Shown: positions 1 to 8,561 of the stretch, piece after piece | Layout of the letters: each line of letters begins with the position of its first letter | How positions within the stretch are numbered: the stretch's first letter is position 1 | Source: Chryseobacterium phocaeense | GTDB lineage: Bacteria; Bacteroidota; Bacteroidia; Flavobacteriales; Weeksellaceae | Reading direction: 5' to 3' | Length of the DNA stretch: 64,000 nt | NCBI RefSeq assembly: GCF_900169075.1 | Contig: NZ_LT827014.1 | Span: 868,001-932,000 of the forward strand | Notes under the pieces: model-generated | The model's database searches: none | Told to the model about the DNA's origin: nothing | The model's input: the letters and a program-made list of their open reading frames with translations, nothing else | Translations under genes and position numbers: made by a program

Positions 1-786
1 TGCAACGGGATTACACTTTCCCCAAGTACTTATACCGCCGGGGTTCCTTATACAGGGACCATGAATGTACCTTACATCGGTGGAAACGGAGGAGTATATA
101 CCTCTCAGGTCATCGGTCCTGTAAACGGACTTACGGCAACATTATCTGCAGGGAATTTTAATTCCGGATCCGGAGTACTAAGCTATACGGTGTCAGGAAC
201 ACCTACAGTGACGAGTCCTACACCAACGACTTTTCCCCTAACAATCGGAGGAAAAAGCTGCAGTGCTATCGTAGGTGCCGGAGATGGGATTTCTCCTGGG
301 GATCTGGTATTTTATCATTCTTCCATTCCCCGTAAGTCGGCCTCTTTCCTGTTGAGCCAGTATCTTACGGACCTTCCGGTACTGAATAACACCTTCAGGA
401 TTGATGCATTTATCACATCGCCCGGTGCTTTCGACGGAACAGGAGCGAGTACCAATATGGATCCGCGACTCTATAATATCACTTCTTCCAATGCGAAAGT
501 CTGGGTTTCTGAAGTGTCTACCCATACGGGGGATTCCCATGGAGCCAACCTGGTGATTTTCCCTAACAATTATGCGCAATTTGATGACGGGGTTTATCTT
601 ACGCAGGGAAGAAATGAAACGGTAACTTTTGATGTGACTACGGCTGATAATAAATGGTACCGCGTGTATTATGTGCTTCGTGTTGATAATAAATCTTTTA
701 CCGGAAGCAATGGTAATGTAACAACAGATTCAATTACTGCTGACAATACATTGGAGGTTTTTATTTCAATTCAGAGATTGTATTAA
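1..786 (+). CDS. Large surface/adhesin-like protein, C-terminal part (5' truncated by window)
   Basis: The frame is open from the first base of the window, so this is the tail of a longer protein. The Met at base 61 is internal. The visible 261 residues start with a Gly/Thr/Ser-rich repeat (a T-Y-T-A-G-V-P-Y-T-G segment followed by G-G-N-G-G-x-Y and a T-I-G-G-K-S-C ending). Such repeats are typical of secreted Bacteroidota surface proteins. A beta-rich C-terminal domain of about 170 residues ends in ISIQRLY. No T9SS sorting tail is visible. A strong hairpin terminator follows. I infer an exported structural or adhesive protein; the exact role is unknown. Confidence 0.6.
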   Translation, partial: CNGITLSPSTYTAGVPYTGTMNVPYIGGNGGVYTSQVIGPVNGLTATLSAGNFNSGSGVLSYTVSGTPTVTSPTPTTFPLTIGGKSCSAIVGAGDGISPGDLVFYHSSIPRKSASFLLSQYLTDLPVLNNTFRIDAFITSPGAFDGTGASTNMDPRLYNITSSNAKVWVSEVSTHTGDSHGANLVIFPNNYAQFDDGVYLTQGRNETVTFDVTTADNKWYRVYYVLRVDNKSFTGSNGNVTTDSITADNTLEVFISIQRLY

Positions 787-811
787 TCTATTATAAAGTG
801 AAATTTTGTCG

Positions 812-843
812 AATGGCTGTCTGTAAAAGGCAGCCATTTTTCT
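812..843 (+). terminator. Rho-independent terminator of the surface protein gene
   Basis: Perfect 8-bp stem AATGGCTG/CAGCCATT (812-819 with 831-838) followed by a T run, 26 bases past the stop codon. Confidence 0.75.
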
Positions 844-984
844 GTTGTTAAAATTATATTATATTTAATGATATATCTCATATTTTAACATTTCTCATTT
901 TATGTAAACCTCTATTTTTAGTGCATTTATGATAAAATTAACTTTAGTTTTTATAAAATTATCATTAAAAATATTAAAGTCTAC

Positions 985-1015
985 TTGTTTTGTGGACTAA
1001 TTGTTTTTAGATTTG
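985..1015 (+). promoter_or_regulatory. Putative flavobacterial promoter of the SusCD operon
   Basis: A -7 element TAGATTTG (1008-1015) matches the Bacteroidota TAnnTTTG consensus. A TTG at 985-987 lies 20 bases upstream. The predicted start site would fall just before the riboswitch, as expected for a leader RNA. Confidence 0.5.
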
Positions 1016-1030
1016 CAAACATATTTCGAT

Positions 1031-1130
1031 CGGCTTATAAAGAAAGATGGAGGGAACTGACCCTGTGAAATCTTAACAACCTGCCCCGGAGCAAGGTGTT
1101 ACATTCAGCCTTTAAAGGAAAAATAAGCAT
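1031..1130 (+). ncRNA. SAM-I (S-box) riboswitch
   Basis: The leader contains the S-box core in order: P1 strand GCTTAT (1033-1038), GGAGGGAACTGACCC, TGTGAAA, then ACAACC, GGTGTTACATTC, and the P1 partner ATAAGC (1123-1128). This arrangement matches the S-adenosylmethionine-binding aptamer known in Firmicutes and some Bacteroidota. A terminator hairpin follows at 1154-1188, so high SAM would be expected to stop transcription before the SusC gene. Family recognition is by eye, not by covariance search. Confidence 0.8.
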
Positions 1131-1153
1131 TTGGTTTATCGTATCTGTCGATG

Positions 1154-1188
1154 CCCTTTGCTGTCTTTTCTGCAAAGGGTTAATTTTT
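1154..1188 (+). terminator. Riboswitch expression-platform terminator
   Basis: Perfect 8-bp stem CCCTTTGC/GCAAAGGG (1154-1161 with 1172-1179) followed by TTAATTTTT. It lies between the SAM aptamer and the SusC start codon, so it is probably the regulated attenuator. Confidence 0.75.
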
Positions 1189-1212
1189 AATATATGATAA
1201 ATAAAATTGATT

Positions 1213-4146
1213 ATGATTAGCAAAGGTTTAATTAATTCTAAAGCCTGGATTCCCCCGGTAGCTGTATTTTTTCTGGGAATATTCAGTGCCCATGCACAGG
1301 AAGTAAAGCCGAAAAAAGATACCATCAGAGAAAAAGAAATTGATGAAGTAGTCGTGATTGCTTATGGGAAAGCAAAAAGAACAAGCTATACGGGTTCAGT
1401 GGCTACCATTTCAAGTGATAAGATCAATAACAGGCCGGTTACCAATATTACCAAAGCCCTCGAAGGGCAGGTTCCGGGTGTTCAGGCAGTAAGTGCTTCC
1501 GGACAGCCTGGTGCCACAGCCTCTGTACGGATCAGGGGAGTGGGTTCTATCAGCGCTTCAAGTGATCCGTTGTATGTTGTGGATGGAATTCCTTTTGACG
1601 GAAATATCAATTCCATCAGCCCGAATGATATTGAGTCCATTAGCGTCCTGAAAGATGCTACGGCCAGTTCCCTTTATGGTTCCAGAGGAGCCAACGGTAT
1701 CATCATTATCACCACGAAATCCGGTAAAAAAGGAGAATCGAGGATTAATTTTAATATCAGCCAGGGATTTTCAGACAGAGCGGTAAAAGATTACAAACAG
1801 GTAAGCACCGATGAATATTTCCAGTTGTATTGGGAAGCATTGAGAAACGGATACAAATCCGGACAGATCACTGCTCAGCAGGCAGGGCAGATGGCCAGTG
1901 ACAATCTGGTGACTGCCCTGGGAATCAATCCTTACGGAACCGGTTTCCCCAATCCTGTCGGTACCGACGGAAAGCTCGTGCCGGGCGCAAAAGCACTGTG
2001 GAATGATGACTGGAGAGATATTCTTCAGCGCACAGCTTCCAGAAGCCAGGTGGATTTTGATATCAGCGGAGGCAGTGAGAAAAGTAATTATTTCTTTTCA
2101 TTAGGGTATCTTGATGACAAAGGGATTGCGATTGAGTCCGGTTTCCAGAAATTTGCGACCAGATTAAAAATTAATTCAGAAGTTAAAAAATGGCTGAATG
2201 CAGGGGTGAACCTAAGCTATACGAACAGTATTCAGAATGCGCCGCCATCCTCGGATTCAAGAACCGACAATATTATTAATGCGGCCAGAGTGATTCCTTC
2301 CTTCTATCCCTATTATGAAAGAAATGCTGACGGGAGCTACCGATATGATGCAGACGGAAACAGGATTTATGATTTCGGAAAATACAGGCCGACAAGTGCA
2401 TTGCAGAACCAGAATGCCGCGGCAACGCTTCCTCTTGATAAAAACGAAAATAAGGAGGATAACTTTTCAGGGAAAGGATTTTTAGATTTTACGTTTCTCC
2501 CGGAGCTGAAATTTAAAACCAGTTTTTCTGTTGATTTAGTGAATTACAATGGTCATTATTATTCCAACCCATTGATCGGGCAGGGAAGTGAAACCGGTGG
2601 TTCGGTAACGAAATCAAACAGCAGAACGCTTTCTTATACGACCAGTAATATCCTGACTTTTGACAAGAAACTGGGAAAACATCACCTGAATGTTCTGGCA
2701 GGCCAGGAATTTTATAAATATGATTATCAAACCTTATCCGGCTCCAGAAGCCAGTTTTCGCTGCCTTACTATTATGAGCCGGACGCAGCCGCTTTGTTGG
2801 GAAGCTTCAGCGGAAACAGCGACAAATTTTCCCTGTTGAGTTTCTTAGGTAGAGCAGAATATGACTTTAACAACAAGTATTTCTTTTCTGTATCAGGAAG
2901 GGCAGACGGTTCTTCCAGGTTCTTTGCCGATAACCGCTGGGGGAAATTCTGGTCAGTGGGAGGTTCATGGAAAGCTTCCAATGAAGATTTTATCAAAAAT
3001 CTGAATGTTTTCAACCAATTGACACTGCGTGCAAGTTACGGAGGACAAGGGAACGATAAGCTCCGCAGACCTAACGGATCTTCACTGTATTATGCTTACC
3101 AGGAATTATATAAATTTTACAATAACCTTGGCGAGCCGGGAACCGTTCTCGAAAAAATTCAGACGAATGATGTAAAATGGGAAACCAATCTTAATTTAAA
3201 CATAGGACTTGAGTTCGCCGTTCTGAATAACCGGGTAAAAGGAAATGTGGAATATTTCAAAAGGAAAAGTCAGGACCTTTTGTTTAATATGCCGGTTGCT
3301 CCATCCCTCGGGATCAGTGATTTTCCTTTTAATGTAGGAACAATACAGAATACAGGTTTTGAATTCTCATTATTCACTACACCCGTTAAAAATGATAATT
3401 TCCAGTGGAATGTGGATGTGAACCTGAGTACATTAACCAATAAAATAACAAAGCTTCCGAAGGGCTCCGTTATATCCGGGACCAAACGTTTGGAAGTGGG
3501 CGGATCTATTTATGACTTCTTTATTCCCGAATGGATAGGAGTGGATCCTTCCAATGGAAAGCCGCTGTGGAGATATATTTATCAGGATGCGAACGGGAAT
3601 ACAGTAGATGGAACTACCTCGGAATATGCGAAAGCAACAAAAACCGTACAAGGCTCTGCTCTGCCTAAAGTAACCGGAGGAGTCAGTACAAGTGTTGCCT
3701 ATAAAAACTTTGATCTTTCCGGACTGTTGACATTCAGTATCGGGGGAAAGATACTGGATACGGATTATACATCGCTGATGTCTAACGGGAGTGCCGGAGG
3801 ACGTGCCTGGAGTGCCGAAATGCTGAACAGATGGACACCGGAAAACCCGAATACGGATGTTCCTGCATTAAGTACCACCACCAATAACTGGAACTCCACT
3901 TCCTCAAGATTTTTGTATTCCGGAACTTATGCAAGGCTTAAAAATGTGAGTCTTGGATATACGCTCCCTTCTGATTATTTTGAAAGGCTGGGACTGAAGA
4001 AATTCAGAATTTATGTTCAGGCAGAAAACCTTCTGACCTTCTACAAGCATAAAGGAATGGACCCGGAGCAGGCACTGGACGGAACCACATATTACCGATA
4101 CCCTGCCATGAGAACGATTACTTTCGGACTTCAGGCAACCCTTTAA
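1213..4146 (+). CDS. SusC/RagA-family TonB-linked outer-membrane receptor
   Basis: About 977 residues, a normal length for SusC. It forms the TonB-dependent outer-membrane barrel that imports a substrate captured by the SusD lipoprotein. An N-terminal signal sequence ends near AHAQ. A TonB-box-like segment (EVVVIAYG) comes next, then the plug domain with the family hallmarks RIRGVGSISASSDPLYVVDG, DIESISVLKDATASSLYGSRG and ANGIIIITTK, then a long beta-barrel ending in FGLQATL. The usual N-terminal carboxypeptidase-regulatory-like domain is absent. I chose ATG 1213; a TTG at 1207 is in frame. The gene sits directly under a SAM riboswitch and 20 bases before its SusD partner. The regulation suggests import of methionine, a methionine-containing peptide or another sulfur compound. 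That substrate is inferred. Confidence 0.9.
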   Translation: MISKGLINSKAWIPPVAVFFLGIFSAHAQEVKPKKDTIREKEIDEVVVIAYGKAKRTSYTGSVATISSDKINNRPVTNITKALEGQVPGVQAVSASGQPGATASVRIRGVGSISASSDPLYVVDGIPFDGNINSISPNDIESISVLKDATASSLYGSRGANGIIIITTKSGKKGESRINFNISQGFSDRAVKDYKQVSTDEYFQLYWEALRNGYKSGQITAQQAGQMASDNLVTALGINPYGTGFPNPVGTDGKLVPGAKALWNDDWRDILQRTASRSQVDFDISGGSEKSNYFFSLGYLDDKGIAIESGFQKFATRLKINSEVKKWLNAGVNLSYTNSIQNAPPSSDSRTDNIINAARVIPSFYPYYERNADGSYRYDADGNRIYDFGKYRPTSALQNQNAAATLPLDKNENKEDNFSGKGFLDFTFLPELKFKTSFSVDLVNYNGHYYSNPLIGQGSETGGSVTKSNSRTLSYTTSNILTFDKKLGKHHLNVLAGQEFYKYDYQTLSGSRSQFSLPYYYEPDAAALLGSFSGNSDKFSLLSFLGRAEYDFNNKYFFSVSGRADGSSRFFADNRWGKFWSVGGSWKASNEDFIKNLNVFNQLTLRASYGGQGNDKLRRPNGSSLYYAYQELYKFYNNLGEPGTVLEKIQTNDVKWETNLNLNIGLEFAVLNNRVKGNVEYFKRKSQDLLFNMPVAPSLGISDFPFNVGTIQNTGFEFSLFTTPVKNDNFQWNVDVNLSTLTNKITKLPKGSVISGTKRLEVGGSIYDFFIPEWIGVDPSNGKPLWRYIYQDANGNTVDGTTSEYAKATKTVQGSALPKVTGGVSTSVAYKNFDLSGLLTFSIGGKILDTDYTSLMSNGSAGGRAWSAEMLNRWTPENPNTDVPALSTTTNNWNSTSSRFLYSGTYARLKNVSLGYTLPSDYFERLGLKKFRIYVQAENLLTFYKHKGMDPEQALDGTTYYRYPAMRTITFGLQATL

Positions 4147-4166
4147 TCCCATTTAAATTTAAAACA

Positions 4167-5660
4167 ATGAAACAATTAAAATATATTTCTTTTGCCTTGA
4201 TTGGCTTATGGTCGCTGACTGGCTGTACCAACGAACTGGAAACGGCTCCCACAGATCAGGCCAGCGGTGAAGAAGTTTTCAAAACCGCAGAAAGTGCAGA
4301 AACAGTAATTAATGGTGCGTGGGCAAAACTGCAGGATGACGGTCCTACTTATGCTAATATCGGGTATTCTACGGTGCTGAGAACCAGTGATGCTATGGGG
4401 AGCGATGCCGCTGTCCTGACCAACAAATATGGTTTTCCTTCTGCCTATGCGTTTACAGAACTGGTAAATAATACAGCTTCCCGGGTGCAGTTTATCTGGT
4501 TTACGCTGTATTCCACCATTAATAATATGAACAATGTAATTACCCGTATTGATCAGACGGAAGGCAGCCAGGCGAAAAAAGACCAGGTAAAAGGACAGGC
4601 CAAAGCGCTGCGTGCCTTCTGCTACCTGAACCTGGCGAGCTTTTACCAGTTCAGCTATCTGAAGGACAAAACCGCACTTACCGCTCCGATCTATACGGAA
4701 CCTTCCGCGATTGGTTCTGTTCCAAAGAAAAGAGCAAGCCTTGAGGAAATCTATACTTTGATTAAAAGTGATCTTACGGAGGCGGACCTTCTTTTGGCCA
4801 ACTATTCTCGAAATAACAAAGATAAGATCAATAAAGCTGTGGTTAACGGTCTTTTAGCAAGAACCTATCTGAATACCGGGGAATGGAGCAAGGCCGCTGC
4901 AGCCGCAAAAATTGCCAGAACCGGCTATCCTCTGATGGCTGCTGAAAAGTATAAGGAAGGGTTCAATGATATCACCAACGGAGAATGGATCTGGGGGCAC
5001 GGACAAACCCAGGAGCAGTCGGGGGCGAGCTATGCTTTCCATTATCTGGATGTATCGTCTTCGGGAAGTTATTATTACAGTTTTATGGCTGATCCTTTTT
5101 TCAAAGATTTATTTGATGCGAATGATATCAGATCCCAGCTTTTTCAGTGGGACGGAGTTCCGGGCAGGGAAGGTCTTTTGAGGTATTCAAAATTTAAATT
5201 TAAAACCGGTCTTATTGCTGATATTGTCCTGATGAGAGCCGCCGAAATGTACCTGATCGAGGCAGAAGCTGAGGCCAGAATTGGAAATGTCACGAATGCA
5301 ATTACGGCTTTAAACGAATTAAAAGCAGCCAGAAACGCCAATCCTTACAGCGGATCTCTTACCCAGAATGAAGTGATCAAAGAAATCCTGATCGAAAGAA
5401 GGAAAGAACTTTTCGGGGAAGGTTTCTCCCTGTCAGATATTATCAGAACGCAGGGCAATGTAGTACGAAAACCTTATATAGATGCCGCCGGACAACCTAT
5501 CAAAGTTCAGATCACCACTCCGGACGGAACGGTAAAAACGGTCAACGGAAGAGGGCATTCGGTCTTCAGTTTCCCGGACCAGTCTGCTTTTGCCCCGAAC
5601 AGCAAATATTATCTGTTCAGTATTCCGCAGAAGGAGATTGAGAATAATCCTAACCTGTAA
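4167..5660 (+). CDS. SusD/RagB-family nutrient-binding outer-membrane lipoprotein
   Basis: 497 residues, typical for SusD. A lipoprotein signal with lipobox-like LTGC lies near residues 17-20. The helical TPR-like SusD fold is suggested by segments such as QAKALRAFCYLNLASFYQF and VNGLLARTYLNTGEW. The C-terminal SusD-type helices include IVLMRAAEMYLIEAEA and EILIERRKELFGEG. It sits on the cell surface as the lid of the SusC barrel. It follows SusC by 20 bases in one operon and is closed by a terminator at 5686-5717. It is therefore predicted to be under the same SAM riboswitch. Substrate unknown. Confidence 0.9.
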   Translation: MKQLKYISFALIGLWSLTGCTNELETAPTDQASGEEVFKTAESAETVINGAWAKLQDDGPTYANIGYSTVLRTSDAMGSDAAVLTNKYGFPSAYAFTELVNNTASRVQFIWFTLYSTINNMNNVITRIDQTEGSQAKKDQVKGQAKALRAFCYLNLASFYQFSYLKDKTALTAPIYTEPSAIGSVPKKRASLEEIYTLIKSDLTEADLLLANYSRNNKDKINKAVVNGLLARTYLNTGEWSKAAAAAKIARTGYPLMAAEKYKEGFNDITNGEWIWGHGQTQEQSGASYAFHYLDVSSSGSYYYSFMADPFFKDLFDANDIRSQLFQWDGVPGREGLLRYSKFKFKTGLIADIVLMRAAEMYLIEAEAEARIGNVTNAITALNELKAARNANPYSGSLTQNEVIKEILIERRKELFGEGFSLSDIIRTQGNVVRKPYIDAAGQPIKVQITTPDGTVKTVNGRGHSVFSFPDQSAFAPNSKYYLFSIPQKEIENNPNL

Positions 5661-5685
5661 TTATTTATTTAGATTTGATTTTTTA

Positions 5686-5717
5686 AAGCCACGATGTTTT
5701 GGTATCGTGGCTTTTTT
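5686..5717 (+). terminator. Terminator after the SusCD operon (probably bidirectional)
   Basis: Perfect 10-bp stem AAGCCACGAT/ATCGTGGCTT (5686-5695 with 5704-5713) followed by T5. It lies between the convergent SusD gene and the minus-strand lipoprotein gene. Confidence 0.8.
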
Positions 5718-5724
5718 ATTGATA

Positions 5725-6324
5725 TTAGTTATTATAAAGAATTTGCTGGAGCCTCTCATAATCGCCATCTTGTCCGAAATTTTCAATATTGGCTTTTGTT
5801 CCTGTTATTTGTTTCTGATGACAGTCAAAACATATTTTTGCTATTCCGATGTTTTTTTCTTTCTTCTTAAAAATCAAAATATCCCGATACACAGGAACGC
5901 AGGCATATTCAATATTTTCACTTACCGTCTTTTCAATAAATATCTCATTGATCTTTTTGAAGTTGTGAGATGGTATTGCTGATTTTTTGAAGCCGATTTT
6001 TTCCAGACTTTTTATAAACTCCGTATCATTTATATTTCTGGGAGTTTTGTTAATAATTAAATCAAGTTTTAACTGATCTTCTTTTGAGCGATTCGGAATC
6101 GTATCTAACGCCATGACCGAACCTTCATCAATACTGATATGATAATGATCTATTCCGTCATAATCAAAGTAGAGTTTTCTATATTTTGGAATGAATTCTT
6201 GTTCAACGGATTGATCGGATTGCTGTGTGGTATTGCTGCTTTGTTCCGCTTTTTTACAGCCTACAAAAAAGCAGGTAATAGTTATCAGCAGAAGTCTTAA
6301 ATTTAATATTGTGTGGTTCTTCAT
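5725..6324 (-). CDS. Hypothetical lipoprotein at the end of the Rhs island
   Basis: 199 residues. The N-terminus is a lipoprotein signal with the hydrophobic stretch LLLITITCFFVGC and Cys about residue 23, then a polar Ser/Gln/Thr linker. The remainder is a soluble mixed alpha/beta domain containing the CVPVYRD segment and a CFDCHQK motif near the C-terminus. I do not recognise the family. It is the last gene of the minus-strand toxin/immunity array, so an immunity or cargo role is possible, but position is the only support. Confidence 0.7.
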   Translation of the reverse strand: MKNHTILNLRLLLITITCFFVGCKKAEQSSNTTQQSDQSVEQEFIPKYRKLYFDYDGIDHYHISIDEGSVMALDTIPNRSKEDQLKLDLIINKTPRNINDTEFIKSLEKIGFKKSAIPSHNFKKINEIFIEKTVSENIEYACVPVYRDILIFKKKEKNIGIAKICFDCHQKQITGTKANIENFGQDGDYERLQQILYNN

Positions 6325-6333
6325 CTGTGATTT

Positions 6334-6614
6334 CTATTTTTTATATTCATAGAGCCAGGTTGAACTGTTATAAATATGTTCTTCATGAGTGGCTCCTAAA
6401 TCATAATCTGACGTGTGGTAGATGAGTTCTGGATTTGCCTTAGTTTGGGGTGTACAACCTATAAAAACAGATAAGAAATATTCCTACTGGAAACTTAAAT
6501 TTTACAGGGAAGTTTACCCTCTCATTGGTGTATCCGTAAAAAGATATTGATTTCCTGGTTTAATCTGAGGATATGTACTATACACATTGTCAATTCCAAA
6601 AGCATTATATCATT
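6334..6614 (-). pseudogene. Decayed remnant of an exported lipoprotein or Rhs cargo gene
   Basis: No intact gene, but the minus strand keeps coding-like stretches in changing frames. The upstream stretch begins NAFGIDNVYSTYPQIKPGNQ and stops after MRG. The downstream one has a lipobox-like FLSVFIGC, then reads on to WLYEYKK and stops at 6334. The second has no in-frame ATG and starts right after a stop codon. This suggests a gene broken by indels, in keeping with cassette turnover in Rhs islands. Confidence 0.4.
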
Positions 6615-7310
6615 TTAATTTATAGATAATTTATTTGACTCTATTACTCCTTTAAAAAAAGTATAATTTTTAAACTTCTGTACTTGTTTCTTTGTTAAAT
6701 ATTGATAAACTGATTCATCAATACATATCTTTAAAAACATATCGTATTTGATACCTTTTTCTAATGGATAATAGTCATAGGAGTAAATTTCCTCTGACTC
6801 GTTTAACTCTGTATAGTCGAACTTCTTTTTAAAAGTAATTTTTTGATGTGGTTTTAAAATTATTAGATGATTATACACATAATGGTTTACGTTTATCCAG
6901 CTATTATCTTTATCATTAATTTTATTTTTTTCTTTCCACTCCTTTATTATCTTTTCTTTTCTTTTTTTATACTTTTCGTCATTTTTTCTGTAAGGATTAT
7001 TATCTGATATAAGCTCACCTTTATTCTGAATAAAGGCTTCTATATAGTTAGATTTGCTATCTGAAATCATGGGAATAAGTCCTAAATCAGGATAATTTCT
7101 CATCATAAAAAAATCATTACACTTATTTTCCTGATGATAAGTTTTGAATCCTACAGTGTCTATTGGTAATATATATGTATCAAAGGTATTGTTGATAATA
7201 GAAATAGTGAGAAAATTTTTATTCCTCTCGATACTATTTATTGTGAGTTTAATTTGAGATTTTGTAAATATTACACTCAAAATAAAAAATGCAAATAACC
7301 ACTTTTTCAT
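6615..7310 (-). CDS. Putative immunity protein for the orphan Rhs zincin toxin
   Basis: 231 residues with a Sec signal (WLFAFFILSVIFTKSQ) and no clear lipobox. The mature part begins IKLTINSIERNKNFLTISI and continues N-N-T-F-D-T-Y-I-L-P. This resembles the start of the 8562-9221 protein (K-N-N-S-N-K-N-Y-V-I-P), so the two look like divergent paralogs. Each lies directly after an Rhs tip with a zincin motif, which is the place where immunity genes sit. The coding sequence is markedly more AT-rich and Lys/Asn-rich than the core genes, a sign of horizontal origin. The immunity role is inferred from context and the paralogy. Confidence 0.6.
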   Translation of the reverse strand: MKKWLFAFFILSVIFTKSQIKLTINSIERNKNFLTISIINNTFDTYILPIDTVGFKTYHQENKCNDFFMMRNYPDLGLIPMISDSKSNYIEAFIQNKGELISDNNPYRKNDEKYKKRKEKIIKEWKEKNKINDKDNSWINVNHYVYNHLIILKPHQKITFKKKFDYTELNESEEIYSYDYYPLEKGIKYDMFLKICIDESVYQYLTKKQVQKFKNYTFFKGVIESNKLSIN

Positions 7311-7363
7311 AATTTTAGGGATTGATTACGGAACTATTTAATGTATTTAAATTTTTATAAACT

Positions 7364-7849
7364 TTATCTACACCTCCTTGATGAATCGAAAATGTAAGCC
7401 TTTAGGTATGAATTTGCATTTATATTTATATTGTCACCATTATTATACATCCACATATAGGATCTATATTCTTTATAAAAACCATAACCGTGACTTCCCA
7501 TTGTAGTTCTTCCCAAAATATTCATGATTATAGAGTAATTATATATTGAATCAAAAACATGTATCATTTCATGTCCTAATGTATAAGCATAGTTAAGCTT
7601 GGTCTTTAATAATGTTGTGTTTACTTGTATTTTGTTTGATTCCCCAACTTGCTTAGCAGGAACAATTGAGCCAAGTTTATCATTGATAGAAAACTCAGAT
7701 TTAGTTCTAGTCAAGAGATTTTTTAATGTTGGTAACTTTTCTGTAAGACTTTCCCAATCACAAAACGTTGCTTTTGAATCAGGATCTAATCCTGTACCCT
7801 CAAACTCATCTTTTAATTGTTTTCTTAGAGGATCTTCATTACTCCCATT
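7364..7849 (-). pseudogene. Orphan Rhs tip, toxin half: zincin metallopeptidase domain, frame-separated from its Rhs core
   Basis: The frame opens right after a TAG overlapping the end of the upstream Rhs fragment. It reads NGSNEDPLRKQLKDEFEG and runs without a break to 7364. It contains T-L-G-H-E-M-I-H, the HExxH zinc-binding signature of metallopeptidases, with the first His codon at 7571-7573. A Met is not available near the start; TTG 7714 is the first start-like codon. The Rhs half (7825-8502) is in another frame and overlaps by 25 bases. One indel between about 7825 and 7850 would join the halves into a single C-terminal toxin module. An orphan module inactivated, or held silent, by frameshift is the simplest reading. 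Confidence 0.6.
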
Positions 7850-8502
7850 CTATGCATCACATGATTAAATCCAGCAACAAACCCACCAATTACAGCTCCC
7901 TGCCTGAAGTTACCTCCAGCTAGCTCAGATCCTACCCCTCCTAAAACAGCTCCCGAAGCAATAGTTCCAACCGCACTATTTGCAAATTTTCCTGCTGCAG
8001 AACTAAAAGCAGAAGCCCCTAAACTTCCTAAAAGTCCGGAAGTAAAAGCACTTCCAAAGTTTTCACCCTGCATCAAAGATAGCGTTCCCTGTGCCAGGGC
8101 ATGTACTGTTCCTTGTACAAAAATGGTACCTATTTCTCCTAATTGTTTCGCAATCTGGGTAGTAGTACCAGCCGATGTGACAAATACACTGCCTATCCCG
8201 TAAGTTACTGCAGCAGATGCTGCAGCAAATAATGTCGTTTTAAAGAATTTCCCCAAGTCCCAATTCTGGCCGGTAATTGCTGTCATCACGGTATAGCTAA
8301 ACCCTGCTATTATAGTAGCAATCACCATTGCCGATATAAGTTCAGGCATCCCCAAAAACTCTCCACTAGGATCATTAAACATCAATGGATTATTTAATAC
8401 ATACCCATATTTATTATAATTCTGGGTATTATACGGATCCTGAATATTTTCGTCAGCATTTAAAAACCTCCTTAACAACGGATCATACAATCTGCCGTTC
8501 AT
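7825..8502 (-). CDS. Orphan Rhs C-terminal module: core motif plus hydrophobic region
   Basis: 225 residues beginning MNGRLYDPLLRRFLNADE and ending the conserved core with MFNDPSGEF. This is the end of the Rhs-associated core domain and almost copies residues 1914-1960 of the large Rhs protein. It continues into a Gly/Ala-rich, membrane-like stretch of about 170 residues and stops at HRMGVMKIL. Coding homology to the full Rhs gene starts at about 8526 (EVGIIH), upstream of the Met and after a stop codon. It therefore has no natural N-terminus and may only be expressed after recombination into the main Rhs gene. The toxin tip follows in a different frame. Confidence 0.6.
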   Translation of the reverse strand: MNGRLYDPLLRRFLNADENIQDPYNTQNYNKYGYVLNNPLMFNDPSGEFLGMPELISAMVIATIIAGFSYTVMTAITGQNWDLGKFFKTTLFAAASAAVTYGIGSVFVTSAGTTTQIAKQLGEIGTIFVQGTVHALAQGTLSLMQGENFGSAFTSGLLGSLGASAFSSAAGKFANSAVGTIASGAVLGGVGSELAGGNFRQGAVIGGFVAGFNHVMHRMGVMKIL

Positions 8503-8526
8503 GTGGATAATACCAACCTCTTTTGC
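8340..8526 (-). repeat. Direct repeat shared by the orphan and full-length Rhs genes (copy 1)
   Basis: About 170 bases closely match 10165-10344, covering the EVGIIHMNGRLYDPLLRRF to DPSGEF coding segment. Only scattered mostly silent differences are visible. Such shared sequence is the expected recombination point for swapping Rhs toxin tips. Confidence 0.75.
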
Positions 8527-8561
8527 TCATCAGTAATTGGGCTTTAGCTATTTAAATGTCT

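Noticed and set aside
1035..1325. Minus-strand reading frame of 96 residues
   Set aside because: It lies antisense to the SAM riboswitch, its terminator and the start of the SusC gene; no protein-like features.
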